From the NCBI GenBank assembly GCA_019914945.1, contig CM034110.1, positions 3,415,001 through 3,479,000 of the forward strand: DNA of 64,000 bases, given 5' to 3'. Positions 1 through 11,925 of this stretch are shown piece by piece; position 1 is the first letter of the stretch; every line of letters begins with the position of its first letter. The position numbers and the translations under genes were made by a program. This DNA comes from Typha latifolia (taxonomy: Eukaryota; Streptophyta; Magnoliopsida; Poales; Typhaceae). The notes beneath the pieces were generated by a model. That model was not told the DNA's origin and searched no databases. It saw only the letters and a program-made list of their open reading frames with translations.

Positions 1-4
1 TTTG

Positions 5-6
<2 letters not shown>

Positions 7-68
<62 letters not shown>
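7..68. repeat. (CT)31 microsatellite
   Basis: An uninterrupted run of CT dinucleotides at the window edge. Any apparent Ser-Leu reading frame through it is an artefact of the repeat. Confidence 0.97.
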
Positions 69-70
<2 letters not shown>

Positions 71-620
71 CTAGGAAGAAAAATGGAGCACTCAGATGTC
101 ATTCAAAGATCTACAAAAACCCAAACCCTAGATTCTCTCAAACCCGAAGGTAATTTCTCTTCCCCTATTAACTGTTTCAATTTCTCCAACCCAAAGGTAA
201 ATTGATCAACGGAGAGCATTCTAGAGCCGTCCGTTGAGATTAGGGCATCATTGTTTTGAAGATTTGGGTAAGTGATCTCATGGGCAATGCGGGTTTTCTT
301 GGTCTTAATTTGGTAAGTTGAAGTAGGATTTTAAGTTGATTTATTGTATTCTTGTTCTTATCTTGATTCTTGTTGCACCATTTGGCAGCCTTAGGTTGCT
401 TCATTTAGTCATATTAAACTCAAAACAAGCAGTAGTAACTATGAATGCTTCATCAATCTGTTGTCGTGTACCACCTCTTGATTATATAAGGTAGAACTGA
501 TGTATTCTGTTGATTCTTGCAAATTGGAGTTGTGATGTGCTTTTGATGTACTCAGTGAGCCTTTAGTGTGCAGGTTATTGAGCTACTATGCCAGCCACAA
601 GTTTTGATAATCAATTTCAA
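69..620. other. Unassigned DNA, no gene recognised
   Basis: About 550 bp without a supported gene. The stretch near 110-150 contains AAACCCTAG-type sequence followed by AGGTAA, which could be a leader and splice donor of a plant transcript, but no protein homology is visible. It could also be part of a degraded LTR. Confidence 0.4.
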
Positions 621-1190
621 ATAGCCACCTCTAAATACACATGCTTATCACGTGGGTAAATCCCCAAATGGGACATCACATGACTTCTTAGTAAAATATT
701 TCCACAAAGTATTCAATAAATGTTCCATACTATAAACAATCCCAAGCAAACTAAGTCCAGATACAAATTCCACATGCCACAATAAGCCTTCAAAGATACA
801 TATCCAAAATACAACTTAGATCATAAAACCCTCGTAAGGGCTAAGTGTAACTAAATGGTAAGAAAGATAAACTTTAACAAGAAGTAACAGTTGCTATTCC
901 TCGCTACGTACCCACATCTGCTTCCTCTAATTCCAAAATACTTCTACCAAGAAATGGTGAGCACACATTCCACTGAATATAATCTAAACGATCTATAAAC
1001 AATATAAATACATAATGAATGCTCCAATGCATACTTATGACTACCAACAAATAAAGTAAGCATGTCTAAAATGACTTACAATGAATTCCCCTATAATTGA
1101 ACGATATAAGGAAAGTATAATATTGTCCTTGACCATGCCATCTCCCTATCCTATCAAGATAAACTTATACAGAATATAAGGTTAAGGAAC
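621..1190 (-). mobile_element. Reverse fragment of a long gypsy-type LTR (D family)
   Basis: Read on the minus strand, this stretch aligns with the 3' part of the solo LTR at 2980-5608. Landmarks in the same order include the CACGTGGGTAAAT block, the ACATCACATGAC block and the TCCTCGCTACGTACCC block (its counterpart reads CTCGCTACCCGCACC). The fragment stops exactly where the next LTR begins at 1191, so it was the target or the broken neighbour of that insertion. Confidence 0.7.
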
Positions 1191-2021
1191 TGATACACCT
1201 AGTTAGAGTCTTTTCTTATTCCATTAGTTATTTATTTTTATTAAAATAAATTTTTTATAGGTTGCCATTTGAATGCCTTTGCAAACGCCTGTATCTGGTT
1301 AACAAAAATAGAGAACACAAAATGTGCGCTTGAACGTAGTCGGACGCGTTCAAACGCCACGTTCGAACGTCTACATCAGGTTCGCATTGATAGATAACGT
1401 CTTTTGTGTGTTCGAACGTGATTGGAGGTGTTCGAACGCGATCAGCGGGAGTCCACTAGAATTAGGGTTAATAATTATTATTTTGGCTTTTTGGCTAGCC
1501 TTTATAAAGGTGTGGATGGCAGCCAAAATTATTATACTTATGGAATATTAATTTCTTGCCTCTTTATTCTATCTATAGTCTCTCTACCCTAATCTCCCTC
1601 CTCCCTCTTCACCAACCTACCACCTCTACCGTTGGCTAGGTCTCTCTTAACTTCTAATCTCCTTTGTCTATTGAGTCCTCCCACTTTCCTAGGATATTGA
1701 CCACTTCTTACTCTTCGTCTTTATCCCTTAAACTACATCAATGATCCACCATCATCTTCATTATCATCCATAATCCTAACATCCATTCCACCTGTCACCA
1801 CCACCATTAGCCGCACTATATCATATTTTTGTCCCAGTTGTATTTCGTATCTGCTAAGAGCATAAATACAAAAAATGTAGATCAAGGAGTACGGATCGAT
1901 CCCACTTAGTTTCGTAATTTTATGACTATGGAAAAATGTTTGGTAAATATTTTCTCTCAGTTGCGTAGACTACTTCCTACAATAAATCTATATCTTGAAG
2001 GAATCGTTCCGTATCCTATCA
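1191..2021 (+). mobile_element. 5' LTR of old gypsy element E1
   Basis: It begins TGATACACC and ends CCTATCA. A primer site TGGTATTAGAGC follows at 2023-2034 and matches the plant initiator tRNA-Met type with one change. A cluster of CGTTCGAACG-like motifs lies at about 1323-1442, followed by TAGGGTTAATAATTATT and a TATA-like TTTATAAAGG near 1500. This is the same promoter order as in the better-preserved LTRs at 51295 and 55632, but this copy is strongly diverged. No matching 3' LTR was found in the window. Confidence 0.8.
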
Positions 2022-2076
2022 TTGGTATTAGAGCCAGGCAAACCTCAGACCTCTATTAATAGTAGAGATAAAGAAG

Positions 2077-2979
2077 ATGGTATCAACAAGGAGATCAATG
2101 GAGAACACATCGACAAGGGAAGACACAATCCACGATAACCCTAACCATGAGGCTGATTCCTTTGAAGTGGCCATGGTAGGACCGAATCAACCAACGCCCA
2201 TGGGTGTGAACATGGGCTTGGCGGATGAACTTATGGGCATGTTTCAAATATTGCTGCATAGGGTTGACGCAATGCAGAATGATCATAATACTTTTAAAAA
2301 ATATGTCATGAACCGATCGGCTTCGTCATCTCCTCGACGAAGATCGGTGCCTCAAGAAGGACCAACTGTGGGACCACACTGAACCAATACCCCACAGGTC
2401 CAGGTGTGACATGTTAATGTCAATGATCCTCTTTTATCTATATTCAGAGAAGGAGATCAACAAGCATAAAGGTTTAGACTTGAACTAAGGATCTTGCGCG
2501 AACCCGACAATGCTATTCGGGGCAAAACCGCACGCTTGGACTTCCCAAAATTTCAAGGCGGTGATCCGACGGATTGGGTGTTTCAAGTGGAACAATACTT
2601 TGATTGTCAAGGGACAGCGGAGGACGCAAAGGTCCAAATGGCAAGCTTTCACCTCCATAGAATGGCATTTGCATTGATATAGGTCGGCTATTCGTGGTGG
2701 AGGATTTACCGGTTGAGTTGACTTTTGTAGGAGGATTATATGCAGATTTGGGACAGCAACATATGAAGATTTTTCTACCACATTAAGCGATATGGTTTAG
2801 AGAACAACCATATTGGAGTACCAAATAGAATTTGGAAGAGTTAGTAGTCATTGCGAGCCACCTTGGCTCGAACCGATATTGATGGGCACATTCATTCCAA
2901 GGCTGCGGGAGGAGATACGGGCGGAAGTTCATGCTCTTTGTCCTACCACTCTTGAGGAGGCCTTTGAGAAGGTCGTGAG
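2077..2979 (+). pseudogene. gag of gypsy E1, first part (broken)
   Basis: The ATG at 2077 lies 43 bp after the primer site and opens a 101-codon N-terminal gag frame. The retrotransposon gag core is visible downstream: RLDFPKFQGGDPTDWVFQ near 2535-2590, then YFDCQGTAEDAKVQMASF. Several stops and frame changes follow. The C-terminal gag motif LEEAFEKVV is cut at 2979 by the solo LTR. A Gag of this type would form the cytoplasmic virus-like particle, but this copy cannot make an intact protein. Confidence 0.8.
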
Positions 2980-5608
2980 TGTAACACCCCAAATAAAAAA
3001 AAAAAATATATTTTTTTCCCTGACCGACGCACGTGCCAAGCACGTGCGTTGGCCTGCCACCCTGCCACCCTGCCACCCTCCCTCTTTCCTTTTCTTCTTC
3101 TCTTCCCTTCCTTGCCGTGCACGCCACCCTTCCCCCCCATCTCCCTTATCCCTTCCACGCTCACCGCAGCCTCTCTTCTTCTTCTCTCTCCCTCCCTCGT
3201 GGTTGCCGATGGCGCCGCGGCCCGCCGCCCGCTCGCCGGCCCCCCGCCCCCGCCCCTCCCCGGTAAACCTCCCTTTCCCTCTTTCTCCTTCCCCTCCTCG
3301 GCCTCGTCTTTGTGCAGGACCCTTGCCGCCGCCGCCCTGCGCTGCGCGCCGTCCCTGCGTTGCGTCGCCGCCTCGTGCCGTGCCGCCGCCGGCTGTCCCG
3401 TGTCGCGCCACCGGCCTTGTGCCGTGCCGCCGCTGTCCCTGCGCTATGCCGCCGGCCTCGTGCCGCGCCGCCGCAGCCCCGCGTCCCCGCAGCCTCGGGG
3501 GCGCTTCCCTCCGCCTCACCCTCCTTCCATCGGTGGTGGAAGGAGATAAGGTGGAGGGGTGGGGGGGGGTTAAACCCCCACCCATTTTCCTCCCTTGGTG
3601 GCTGCGGACCACTTTGCGGCCCACTAATCCCTTGGGGTGTGGGCCGGACCGCAGCCCACCAGCTTAGTTGGGGTGGGCTGCGGGCCGCAGCCCACCAAGA
3701 CTCAGGTGGGCTGCAGGCCGCAGCCCACCCAGCCTTAGATCCGGGTGGGCTGCAGGCTACAGCCCATTAGCCCATTGTGGAGTGGGCTGCAGTCTGCAGC
3801 CCACTATTCCAACCTTGGTGGGCTGTGGCTGGGCCCCCAGCCCACCAAGGTCCTATTGCTTATGGGTTGGGTTTGGGCCTACCCCCCTTTTGTCTCTAGC
3901 CTAGCCCATTTGGGGCCATTTGAACCCTATAACCTGTTTACCATTTTCACCTAATTTGATTAGCCTGATCCTTAATTTTGGGATAATATAAGATTCCTAG
4001 GATGCCCTTGACTCGTACCAAACATAAATGTGCTAATAAGATAGTTAATTCTAGTAGTTCGCTAATGACTTTACTTGCGTGAATTAATAGGATTGACACC
4101 GCGTGAGGAAGATTTTGGGATACCGGACTAGCTGACGAGTTTTACCTTACCATGGAGACCTCCCAGGCGAGTAGAGTTATACAAATCTAGAATAACATGA
4201 TACAGTAGGAAATGTCAGTATTAATGCATGCAGTTGGTACTCCCTGTTATATCTTTTGCATATGTAGTTATTTATAATCATTCGGTATAGTATCATGAGA
4301 AAGATAATGTGTATGATAATGCTTTACATGTGTCCTGTATGGTATACCGTTGCATAGATGTATGATTGCTGTGGATATGGACTGTAATGATCATGATGAC
4401 TATAACATGCTTTATACATGCATAAACACTGCACCACTTCCACCTATCATTAGTAGTCGGATTCTGACTAGGCAGTACCCCTACTCACTCAGCCCAGGGT
4501 TAAGGGCAGAGTGTATCATATATGTCTATACTATTAGCGGTCTACACCTGAGGTCGGGAAGCCTGTGTGGCATTCAGGTAGTTATACTGCATAGTCAGGA
4601 CTAGATTATAATGATAGAAGAATATGATTGTGAGGCGGGGATATAACTCTAGCGGTACCCGACGACGCAGGGTTAGGGCGTCTGTTGATGAGCCGAGGGC
4701 TCCTGATTCTCCCGCCGAGGGCGGTGATGATTTAGAGAGAGTGAGATATGGGCTTACGACCGGGGTCCTGAGTCTGATGGCCACAGACAACCGGTCACAT
4801 GTAGTGTCGCCATACACGTGTAGGTGACATTACCGCTAGGTGTGTATATATCCCCCCCTCGATGTATGTGATGATGGATGATTGTTTTGTAGGAGTATTT
4901 ACCCTGTGTGGTGAATAGCTCGGTGAGCGATGATAAGTATGATTATTGTTTTGGTAGACATGAGATGACTAGACTGCTATTTTATTGCTATGCATAACAT
5001 GTAAACCTATGATTGAGATGTGTACGAATAAGAGATTGTCTCAAACTTTATATCTGTGTGAACTGATCATAATATGTTTGGTAAACTAGCATGTTCCAAG
5101 ATAGTGATTGATAATCTTTATCAACTGCATTGACTTAGTAAATTGTGGTAAGTCATTTTAAATACGCATGTCGTTATCGTTAGCAAATTTAGGCATACAT
5201 TGGATATACACCTGTGATGTCATTATTTTAGATTGTATGAATCCTACTCGCTGGGCTGTAAGCTCACCCTCGTGGCATATTATTTCAGAGCTAGGGGACG
5301 CAGGTGCGGGTAGCGAGGAGTAGCCGCTTTCTTTCTTTTTAGTACGTACGTAGTTGTATTAAGCCCCTGCGAGGGTATGATGATGACGTTGTATCTTTTT
5401 GGACTTTAACATAATATTTTGGATGTATATTTGGAAGGCTTGTTGTAGCCTGTGGAACTTGTATCCGGACTCCTTTAGTTGAGTTTTATGGTGAATTTAT
5501 GCGGTTGTGTGCCTTGTGAAATCCTTGTACTAACAGGTCATGTGATGTACCGCGTGGGAGAATTTACCCACGCGGTTTACACGTGTATTTGGAGGTTTGG
5601 GTGTTTCA
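2980..5608 (+). mobile_element. Solo LTR, long chromovirus-type (D), 2.6 kb
   Basis: It begins TGTAACACCCC and ends GGGTGTTTCA, and is flanked on both sides by the 5-bp duplication GTGAG (2975-2979 and 5609-5613), which sets both ends. The gag frame of E1 resumes directly after it, so this is a clean insertion later reduced to one LTR by recombination. The first third is very GC-rich with a pyrimidine-rich stretch, and contains a G-box hairpin (3025-3052) and an array of GGTGGGCTGC hairpins (3600-3850). Long proline/arginine frames in this part are composition artefacts. The last 400 bp match the reverse fragments at 621 and 60532. Confidence 0.93.
3600..3850. repeat. Tandem hairpin array in the D LTR
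   Basis: Four to five units of about 40-45 bp, each with arms GGTGGGCTGC and GCAGCCCACC around a loop of about 5 bases. Two units have perfect 10-bp arms. The third and fifth are imperfect. Confidence 0.88.
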
Positions 5609-5613
5609 GTGAG

Positions 5614-6397
5614 GATGGAGCAAAAGCATAAGGCTCTCAAGATGGCAGTGAAAATAAGTTAGGGCAACCGAGATGGGCGGTTTGCGCCTAGAACGCCGGC
5701 TAGAAATTCTGCGGGTTCAAAGACAGCGACAACTAGTACTAGACCACGACCACCTTTGAGACCTTATGATATTATAGGAGGTACAAGACCCCCCCGTTCG
5801 AACTCTCGCACCTGCCCAAGTGGAGGAGCAAAGAGTGAAAGGCCTTTGCTTTCGATGCAATGAACATTTCATCCTTAGTCATCGGTGTTCCAAACCGATC
5901 GGGAGTGTGATGCTCATCGACGGTCTCGAGGAGGATGATGAGGTTGTTTGTGATGGAGAGTGTTTAGAGGAGGTCCATGAGGAGGTCGTGGAGGAGGGCG
6001 CGGAGGAAGATATCTAAGCTGAAATATCAATGCATGCATATTCAGGTACTTCCGTGCCGTGGACATTGTGGGTGGACGGAATCGTTAGAAAGCATTGTGT
6101 GCACATTCTCATCGATTCCGAGAGTACACACAAATTTCTAGATGAGAAGTTAGTGAGGAAGTTGGGCTTAGATGCTGAACCAACCTTGGGGTTTGATGTT
6201 GCTATTGGTGACAGCACGAAGCTTCAGGCGGAGAGCTTGTGTCGCCGGGTCGGTATATGAGTGCAAGGACATGACATCATTGTGGACTTGTATCCGTTGG
6301 CATTGCGAGGAGCGGACATTGTCCTTGGCACTCAGTGGTTGCAGAGCTTGGGACCCGTCATTTTTTATTTTCATAGCATATGGATGAAATTTAAGTA
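5614..6397 (+). pseudogene. gag zinc knuckle and protease of gypsy E1 (broken)
   Basis: The frame resumes after the solo LTR with the end of gag, MEQKHKALKM-like. A variant zinc knuckle CFRCNEHFILSHRC lies near 5850 (nucleic-acid binding), followed by an acidic linker. The aspartic protease follows: the active site should read DTG-S but is DSES near 6113, so it is probably inactive. The downstream block DIVLGTQWLQSLGP near 6315 is typical of gypsy protease. Stops occur at 6014-6016, 6258-6260 and 6396-6398. Confidence 0.8.
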
Positions 6398-6410
6398 AGG
6401 AAACAAAGAT

Positions 6411-7905
6411 GTGCGGCTTGATGGCATTCGATCTCTGCCGATTCCAGCGATGCAGCCAATGGTGGGGCTGCTTTGTGCGAGTGATTTGACCTATCTTCTT
6501 CAGTTAGGACCATCAGGAGATAAGCTTCTAATGAGTCCAGGTACTATAATTAAATTATCTAATTTATTTGATAAATTTGCTGGACTATTTCAGGAACTAA
6601 AGGAGTTGCCACCAAGGCAAACGACGGACCATCGCATAGAGATTATGCCCGGGGCTGCACCGGCGAATGTGAGGCCGTATTGGTATCCACATATGCAAAA
6701 GGAAGTTATCTCCAAGATGGTAGTTGAGATATTAGAGCAAGGCATCATACAACCAAGTCATAGCTCCTACTTATTGCCTGTGCTATTAGTGTGAAAGAAG
6801 GACAGGACATGGCATTTTTGTGTTGACTATCGGGTACTAAACGCTATCACCGTTAAGGATCGATATCCTATTTCGGTCATAGAGGAGCTACTAGACGATC
6901 TTGCAGGGCGACCATATTCAGCAAACATGACTTGATGGCCGGGTGTCATCAAATTAGAGTGCACTCGGCAGATGTGCACAAAACTGTATTTCAAACTCTA
7001 GACGGATACTACGAGTTCCGAGTGATACCCTTTGGTCTTACCAATGCTTTGGCTACTTTTCAAGGCCTCATGAATGATATTTTTTGGCCTCTATTACAAA
7101 GGTATGTCTTGGTATTCTTTGATGACATTTTGGTGTATAGCAGGACTGAAATGGAGCATTAGTGGCATTTGAAGGATGTCATGAATTTGTCGAAGCAAAA
7201 CTAGCTGAAGATTAAGAAGTCCAAGTGGCTATGGGGAGTATCACAAGTGGAGTATTTAGGCTACATCATCATAGCGGAAGGAGTGGCGGCGAATCCTAAA
7301 AAGGTAGCATGCATGACCGCTTGGTTGATCCCTACTTCCACCACAATATTGCGAGGATTCTTGGGGCTGACCAGATATTATCGCCGCTTCATCGCTAGGT
7401 ATGGCAAGATCGCTGCTCCTCTCACTTCTTTAGTGAGGAAGGACTCTTTTAGATGGACGGTTGAAGTCACTACAACCTTTGAAAAATTGAAAACAACAAG
7501 GACAACGGCACCCGTTCTAGCTCTACCGAACTTCACCAAAGAATTCATTATGGAATGTGATGCATCAAAAGTTGGCATAGGAGCTGTACTAATGAAAGGA
7601 GGATGTCCCACAGCCTTTCTTAGCATGGCCTTATCACAAAAATCCCAGCAATTATCGACCTACGAGAGAGAAATATTGGTAATTCTGCATGCGGTGACAA
7701 AGTGGATGTCTTATTTGATCGGTAGGCGTTATCCGAACCGATCAAAGAAGCCTTCTATATTTATGGGACAGCGTATTCACACTTCAGCACAACAGAGATG
7801 GCTCACAAAATTGCTAGGGTTTGATTATGAAATTTAATATAAGAAAAGAATAGAAAACAAAGCGGCGGATGCACTATCACGCCAACCCGATAATGCCGAG
7901 CTTGC
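6411..7905 (+). pseudogene. Reverse transcriptase and RNase H of gypsy E1 (broken)
   Basis: Conserved Ty3/gypsy RT blocks are in order: the DHRIEI/PYWYPH entry, [18 protein letters not shown] near 6820, [16 protein letters not shown] near 7015, and the catalytic block [14 protein letters not shown] near 7105. The primer-grip side GFLGLTRYYRRFI follows near 7360. RNase H follows with MECDASKVGIGAVL, STYEREILVILHAV near 7660 and ENKAADALSRQP near 7855. In-frame stops (for example 6794, 7162 and 7837) and a frameshift near 6905 show the gene is dead. The order protease-RT-RNase H-integrase is the gypsy order. Confidence 0.9.
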
Positions 7906-8677
7906 AACCTATTCTTCTCCCACATTTTCTTTTCTTTATGAGCTGAGGTATGCATGTACATCTGACCCATATGTTTTGAGATTATTACAGGAGGTGTTAG
8001 ATGATTAGAAATGTCATCCAGAGTTAGAGAATCGAGACGGTTTGCTGCTGCACCGTGGGTGGATTGCGGCAGAAATTGTTAGAGCAGTTTCACCAAACTC
8101 TACAGGCTGGTCATAGGGTGTCTTGAGGACTTATAGGAGGATATCACAGAGTTGCATGTGGCCAAGATTGAGGCGAGATGTGAGGAGTTTTGTCCGTGCT
8201 TGCGAAGTCTATCAAAAGATGAAGGCAACCACATTGAAACCGGTCGAATTACTACAACCTCTATCAATATCGAACTATGTTTGGTAAGACATTTCTTTGG
8301 ATTTCATAGAGGGTCTTCTACTGGTACATGGTTATTCTGTTATCTTTGTGGTGGTTGACAGATTAAGTAAGTATGCGCACTTTTCGGTATTGTCACATCT
8401 ATTTTTAGCCAAGTTAGTGGCTGAAATTTTTGTTAGAGATGCTGCTCAGTTATGTGTCATGCCACACACGATTGTCTTCGATTATGATCGTGTATTTATG
8501 AGCAACTTTTGGACGGAGTTTTTCAGATTGTAGGGGACTGGATTGAACTTCAGTTCGGCCTACCATCCACAAACGGACAACTGGACTGAGGTGGTCAATC
8601 GAGGCATTGAGTAGTACTTGAGGTGCTTTGTTGTAGAGATGCTGAGACGATGGTTAGAGTTCTTATCGTGGGCGGAG
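7906..8677 (+). pseudogene. Integrase of gypsy E1, 3'-truncated
   Basis: The N-terminal zinc region is degraded. The catalytic core is recognisable: DFIEGLL near 8300, [13 protein letters not shown] near 8345, an FDYDRVFMSNFW block near 8480 where SDRD is expected, and a TEVVNRGIE block near 8585 with the third acidic residue. Stops are present. The frame ends abruptly at about 8677 against an L-family LTR, so the C-terminal domain, chromodomain and 3' LTR of E1 are missing. Confidence 0.85.
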
Positions 8678-10227
8678 ACTGATTCATGATATGAGTATGC
8701 TGATGACATATAGAGATGATTGGAGATGATTTTACTTTCATAACTTTATGTCGAGATGATCCCTAGTATGATTATGCATGTGATAGATGTATGATTCAAG
8801 ATTGCATCGCATTATATCTCTTTTGACTCCTCTTCCACCTAAATTCCTAATATGCATAATTTGTTGTAGTATTGGATAAAATGCATATAATTTGTTATTT
8901 AGAAGGAAAATATGAAATAGTTGGTAGAAAGCATGAGAATATCCGAATGGGTGCGAGGGTTAAGGCGTGCCTGGAGATGATTGATCGCTCAACATAATCG
9001 CGATCCTATTGGCCTTACGTTTGAGGTTAGTAATCTATGTGTGCAGCAGACATTCAGACACATGTCGTTCGCAAGAGCATATGTGGCGAGTTATCCTCAT
9101 GTGGTTTCTATCAGCTAATTTGGTATCTGGGTCTAAATAATGATGATACCCTTAACGGTTGGCAGGGTATGATTATATGATTGAGATACCCTTAACGGTT
9201 GGTAGGGTATACTATGGGCCTTTAGGCTGGATTATGAGATTGGGTACTGGGTGTTGACTGTGCACAGTGGTCTAGTATGATAATGACATTCAGAGATGAC
9301 ATTAATGATTGAGATGTTGAGAAATATATATGATTTCATTATCATCTGATATACTTGATTATCGAGTAGTCAATATACAGCATCTATGGTTGCATTTGAT
9401 ATCATAGTATGGTCATGATTGGTATGTATCATATGTGTCATATTTGAGAGAGAGTTATAATAATGGTATGACATGGAGATTTATTTATACATTATCGATA
9501 ATTATATGCTTTGATTAGTTATGACATGATATCTACATTTCATTTATATATTATTAAGGATACAATCATATACTCATTTTTGACATAATGCTCCTATGTG
9601 ATTCATATTATCGAGTTCATGATTTACTCTCTATTTGGCATCACTGATTCGGGGTAAGGTCTATTCACTAAGCCTTTTTCTCATGACTATCTTTATTTCT
9701 TTTCTAACCCCCTCAGATATGTCGTACGTGATAGCGACTTGAGATATCCTGAGAAGATATTTTAGAATGATGAGGTGAGCTATAGGTGTGTGACGGTATA
9801 GATAATATTTTGTACAAAAATTTAGTTGTATCGTTGTTTGTTATATTTGTATTTTACTATATTAGATGATGATTTGTATAATACATGTCAGATTATAGTG
9901 TACTCATGTATCAGTTATTTTAGTTATATGTTGATGGTTTGTCGTGGCCTATGTGGGCCCTACTAGATTATGTAGTGGTCTAGTGTATATTATTGTGGAC
10001 TTGGATATTCATATGTTAATAGGTTTATTTGGTTAATAGTATGATTTATTTGGTGATTAATTATCTGAGCATGGATATGTTAGAAGGTTCTATTTGATGA
10101 TGTCATGATTATATGGGCATAGGAGTGTATCTGTGTGTGACGGGCCTCGCCCGACCTATCGCGTGCGCCACGCGTACCGTGTGGGCACGTGGGCGTGCAC
10201 GTGCCCTTGCTGGGCGGGGGCGTTACA
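8678..10227 (+). mobile_element. 3' part of an L-family long LTR (L1)
   Basis: It matches the end portion of the L LTR at 29414-40455 in the same order. Shared landmarks are the hairpin repeat ATACCCTTAACGGTTGGCAGG (two copies near 9150-9210), CTAACCCCCTCAGATAT, GTGGTCTAGTGTATATTATTG, and a GC-rich terminus with the G-box dyad GGGCACGTG...CACGTGCCC, ending GGGCGTTACA. The first kilobase of the LTR is missing, and no target duplication is visible. Confidence 0.8.
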
Positions 10228-10361
10228 AATTATGCTCAACTAATAGGCTCCTCCTGAGTCCTAATGTCCTCCTTGCATGGTATCGAGCGTAATGATTTAT
10301 ATAAGTAAAGCAATATGTAAGAAAGGTGAATTTATAGAAATATGATGCGTTAAGGTACCAA

Positions 10362-11097
10362 AAGATAGGCTACGGAATGATTCTTTCAAGATTTGGATTT
10401 ATTACAGTTTCGCGCAATCGTGGGAAAATATTCTCCAAATATTCTCCGGTAGTCATCAAATTACGAAACTAAGTGGATTAGATTCATAACTCCCTAGTCT
10501 ACATATTTGTATTTTCGCCTTTCACAGATTTGAACTGCAACTGGGACAAAAATATGAAAGAGCGCAGGTGATGGTGGTGGTGATGGGTGGAGTGGATGTT
10601 AGGGTTATGGATGATTATGGAGATAAAGGTAGATGGTGGATGTGGTTAAGTGATATAAACGAAGGGAAAAAAGTGGTCGAGATCCCAAAGTAGAGGGAGG
10701 ACTCGACACACGAGGGAGATTAGAAGTTAGGAGAGACCTTGCCAATGGTTGAGGTGGAAGGATGGTGAAGAGGGAGAATAGAGAAGATAGGAGGCAAGAA
10801 ATCAATAATCCAATAGCATAATGAATTTGGTTGCCATCCTGCCATCCACACCTTTATAAAGGCTAGCCAAAGCCCTAATAACAATAATTAACCCTAATCC
10901 TAATGCAATCCCAGTGATCGCGTTCGAACGCGCCAAATCGCATTCGAATGCCCAAACGATGTTCTCTATATGTGCGAACGCGATGTAGGCGTTCGCAATG
11001 GTGTTTGAACGCGATCCCTCCTGCGTTTGAATGCAACCTACAAGAATTTTATTTTAATAAAAATAAATAACTAATGAAGTAAAAAAAGAGCCTAACT
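10362..11097 (-). mobile_element. Reverse gypsy LTR, split by Sirevirus B
   Basis: On the minus strand this aligns with the E1 LTR at 1191-2021. Shared blocks are CCTATC...TACGGAA at the end, the TTATAAAGG TATA-like box near 10852, the CGTTCGAACG-type cluster at 10918-11035, and TTTTATTAAAATAAA near the start. It is interrupted at 11097. The last 10 bp of its outer end lie at 22848-22857 (...TGTATCA), beyond Sirevirus B and its TAACT duplication. A trace of primer-site sequence (GGTACCAA) sits just below 10362. Confidence 0.8.
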
Positions 11098-11871
11098 TGT
11101 TAGGTTTTTATTTGTTGGCAATTGTGTACAAAATATTCTAAGTGTATTTTTTCATGTATATGAGCTTTACACAAGTCTAGAATATCTCTAATATGAAGAA
11201 TTACAAGATTATTGGAGAAAAGCCGTCGAGTTCACACCGCGTTCACAAACGCGTTCGAACGTGGGTACTGCACGCACCTGAGTTCAAGTCATGCCGTTTG
11301 AACGCACCCGTGCTGCATTCGAATGCACCAACGAAGTTTGATAAAATTGGACTTTTGTGAGTACGGATAAGACTTGGATTTGGCTCTATCTTGGAGATCA
11401 TATATAAGGATTGTGATGCCCTATCTCTAGGATGTTGAAGAAGCATTATTGAAGGAGACTTCTTGAGGCTACATCGGTTTTTCAACTAACAAGGCTCTTC
11501 TCATCTACAAAAGTAAATCTTTCGTCTTAAGGGCTATCTAGACGAAAGATCAATCTCGAGGGTTACTGAGGTTGGACTTCAATCACGAGAAGCAGTGAAT
11601 CGTGGGTTCTAGCGAGCAAGACTGAGAAGAACAAAGTCGTTTGGATCGACGGGTTGTTTTGTGAGTCAGTCTTGTAACTACTACTATTCTAGTGATTGGT
11701 TTTTGATCCGAGTTTGGATCTGTGGTTTTTTCCCGTTTGGATTTTTCCACGTTAAAATCTTGGCGTTCATCTCTACTTTCGTTCTATATATTTCTACGGA
11801 CTTTTACTTAAGCGAACGAGTGATATCATTGCCTAGTATTTAGATACATACTTGTGTCTAGGAGTTTTTCA
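11098..11871 (+). repeat. 5' LTR of Sirevirus B (array contracted)
   Basis: It is 774 bp, against 1080 bp for its 3' partner at 21763. The difference lies in the CGTTCGAACG region: this LTR keeps one degenerate unit near 11238-11275, while the 3' LTR has about five. A TATA-like ATATATAAGG lies near 11398. The LTR ends GAGTTTTTCA. Confidence 0.9.
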
Positions 11872-11873
11872 AT

Positions 11874-11885
11874 TGGTATCAGAGC
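11874..11885 (+). other. Primer-binding site, Sirevirus B
   Basis: TGGTATCAGAGC is complementary to the 3' end of plant initiator tRNA-Met. It starts two bases after the LTR and would prime minus-strand synthesis. Confidence 0.9.
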
Positions 11886-11925
11886 AGGTTCTCTCACCTT
11901 TGAGAGAGATCAGATAGGCATAGAT

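Noticed and set aside
2813..3770. Several overlapping proline/arginine-rich frames on both strands, up to 284 codons
   Set aside because: They lie in the GC-rich part of a solo LTR bounded by GTGAG duplications and have no domain; stop-free length comes from composition.
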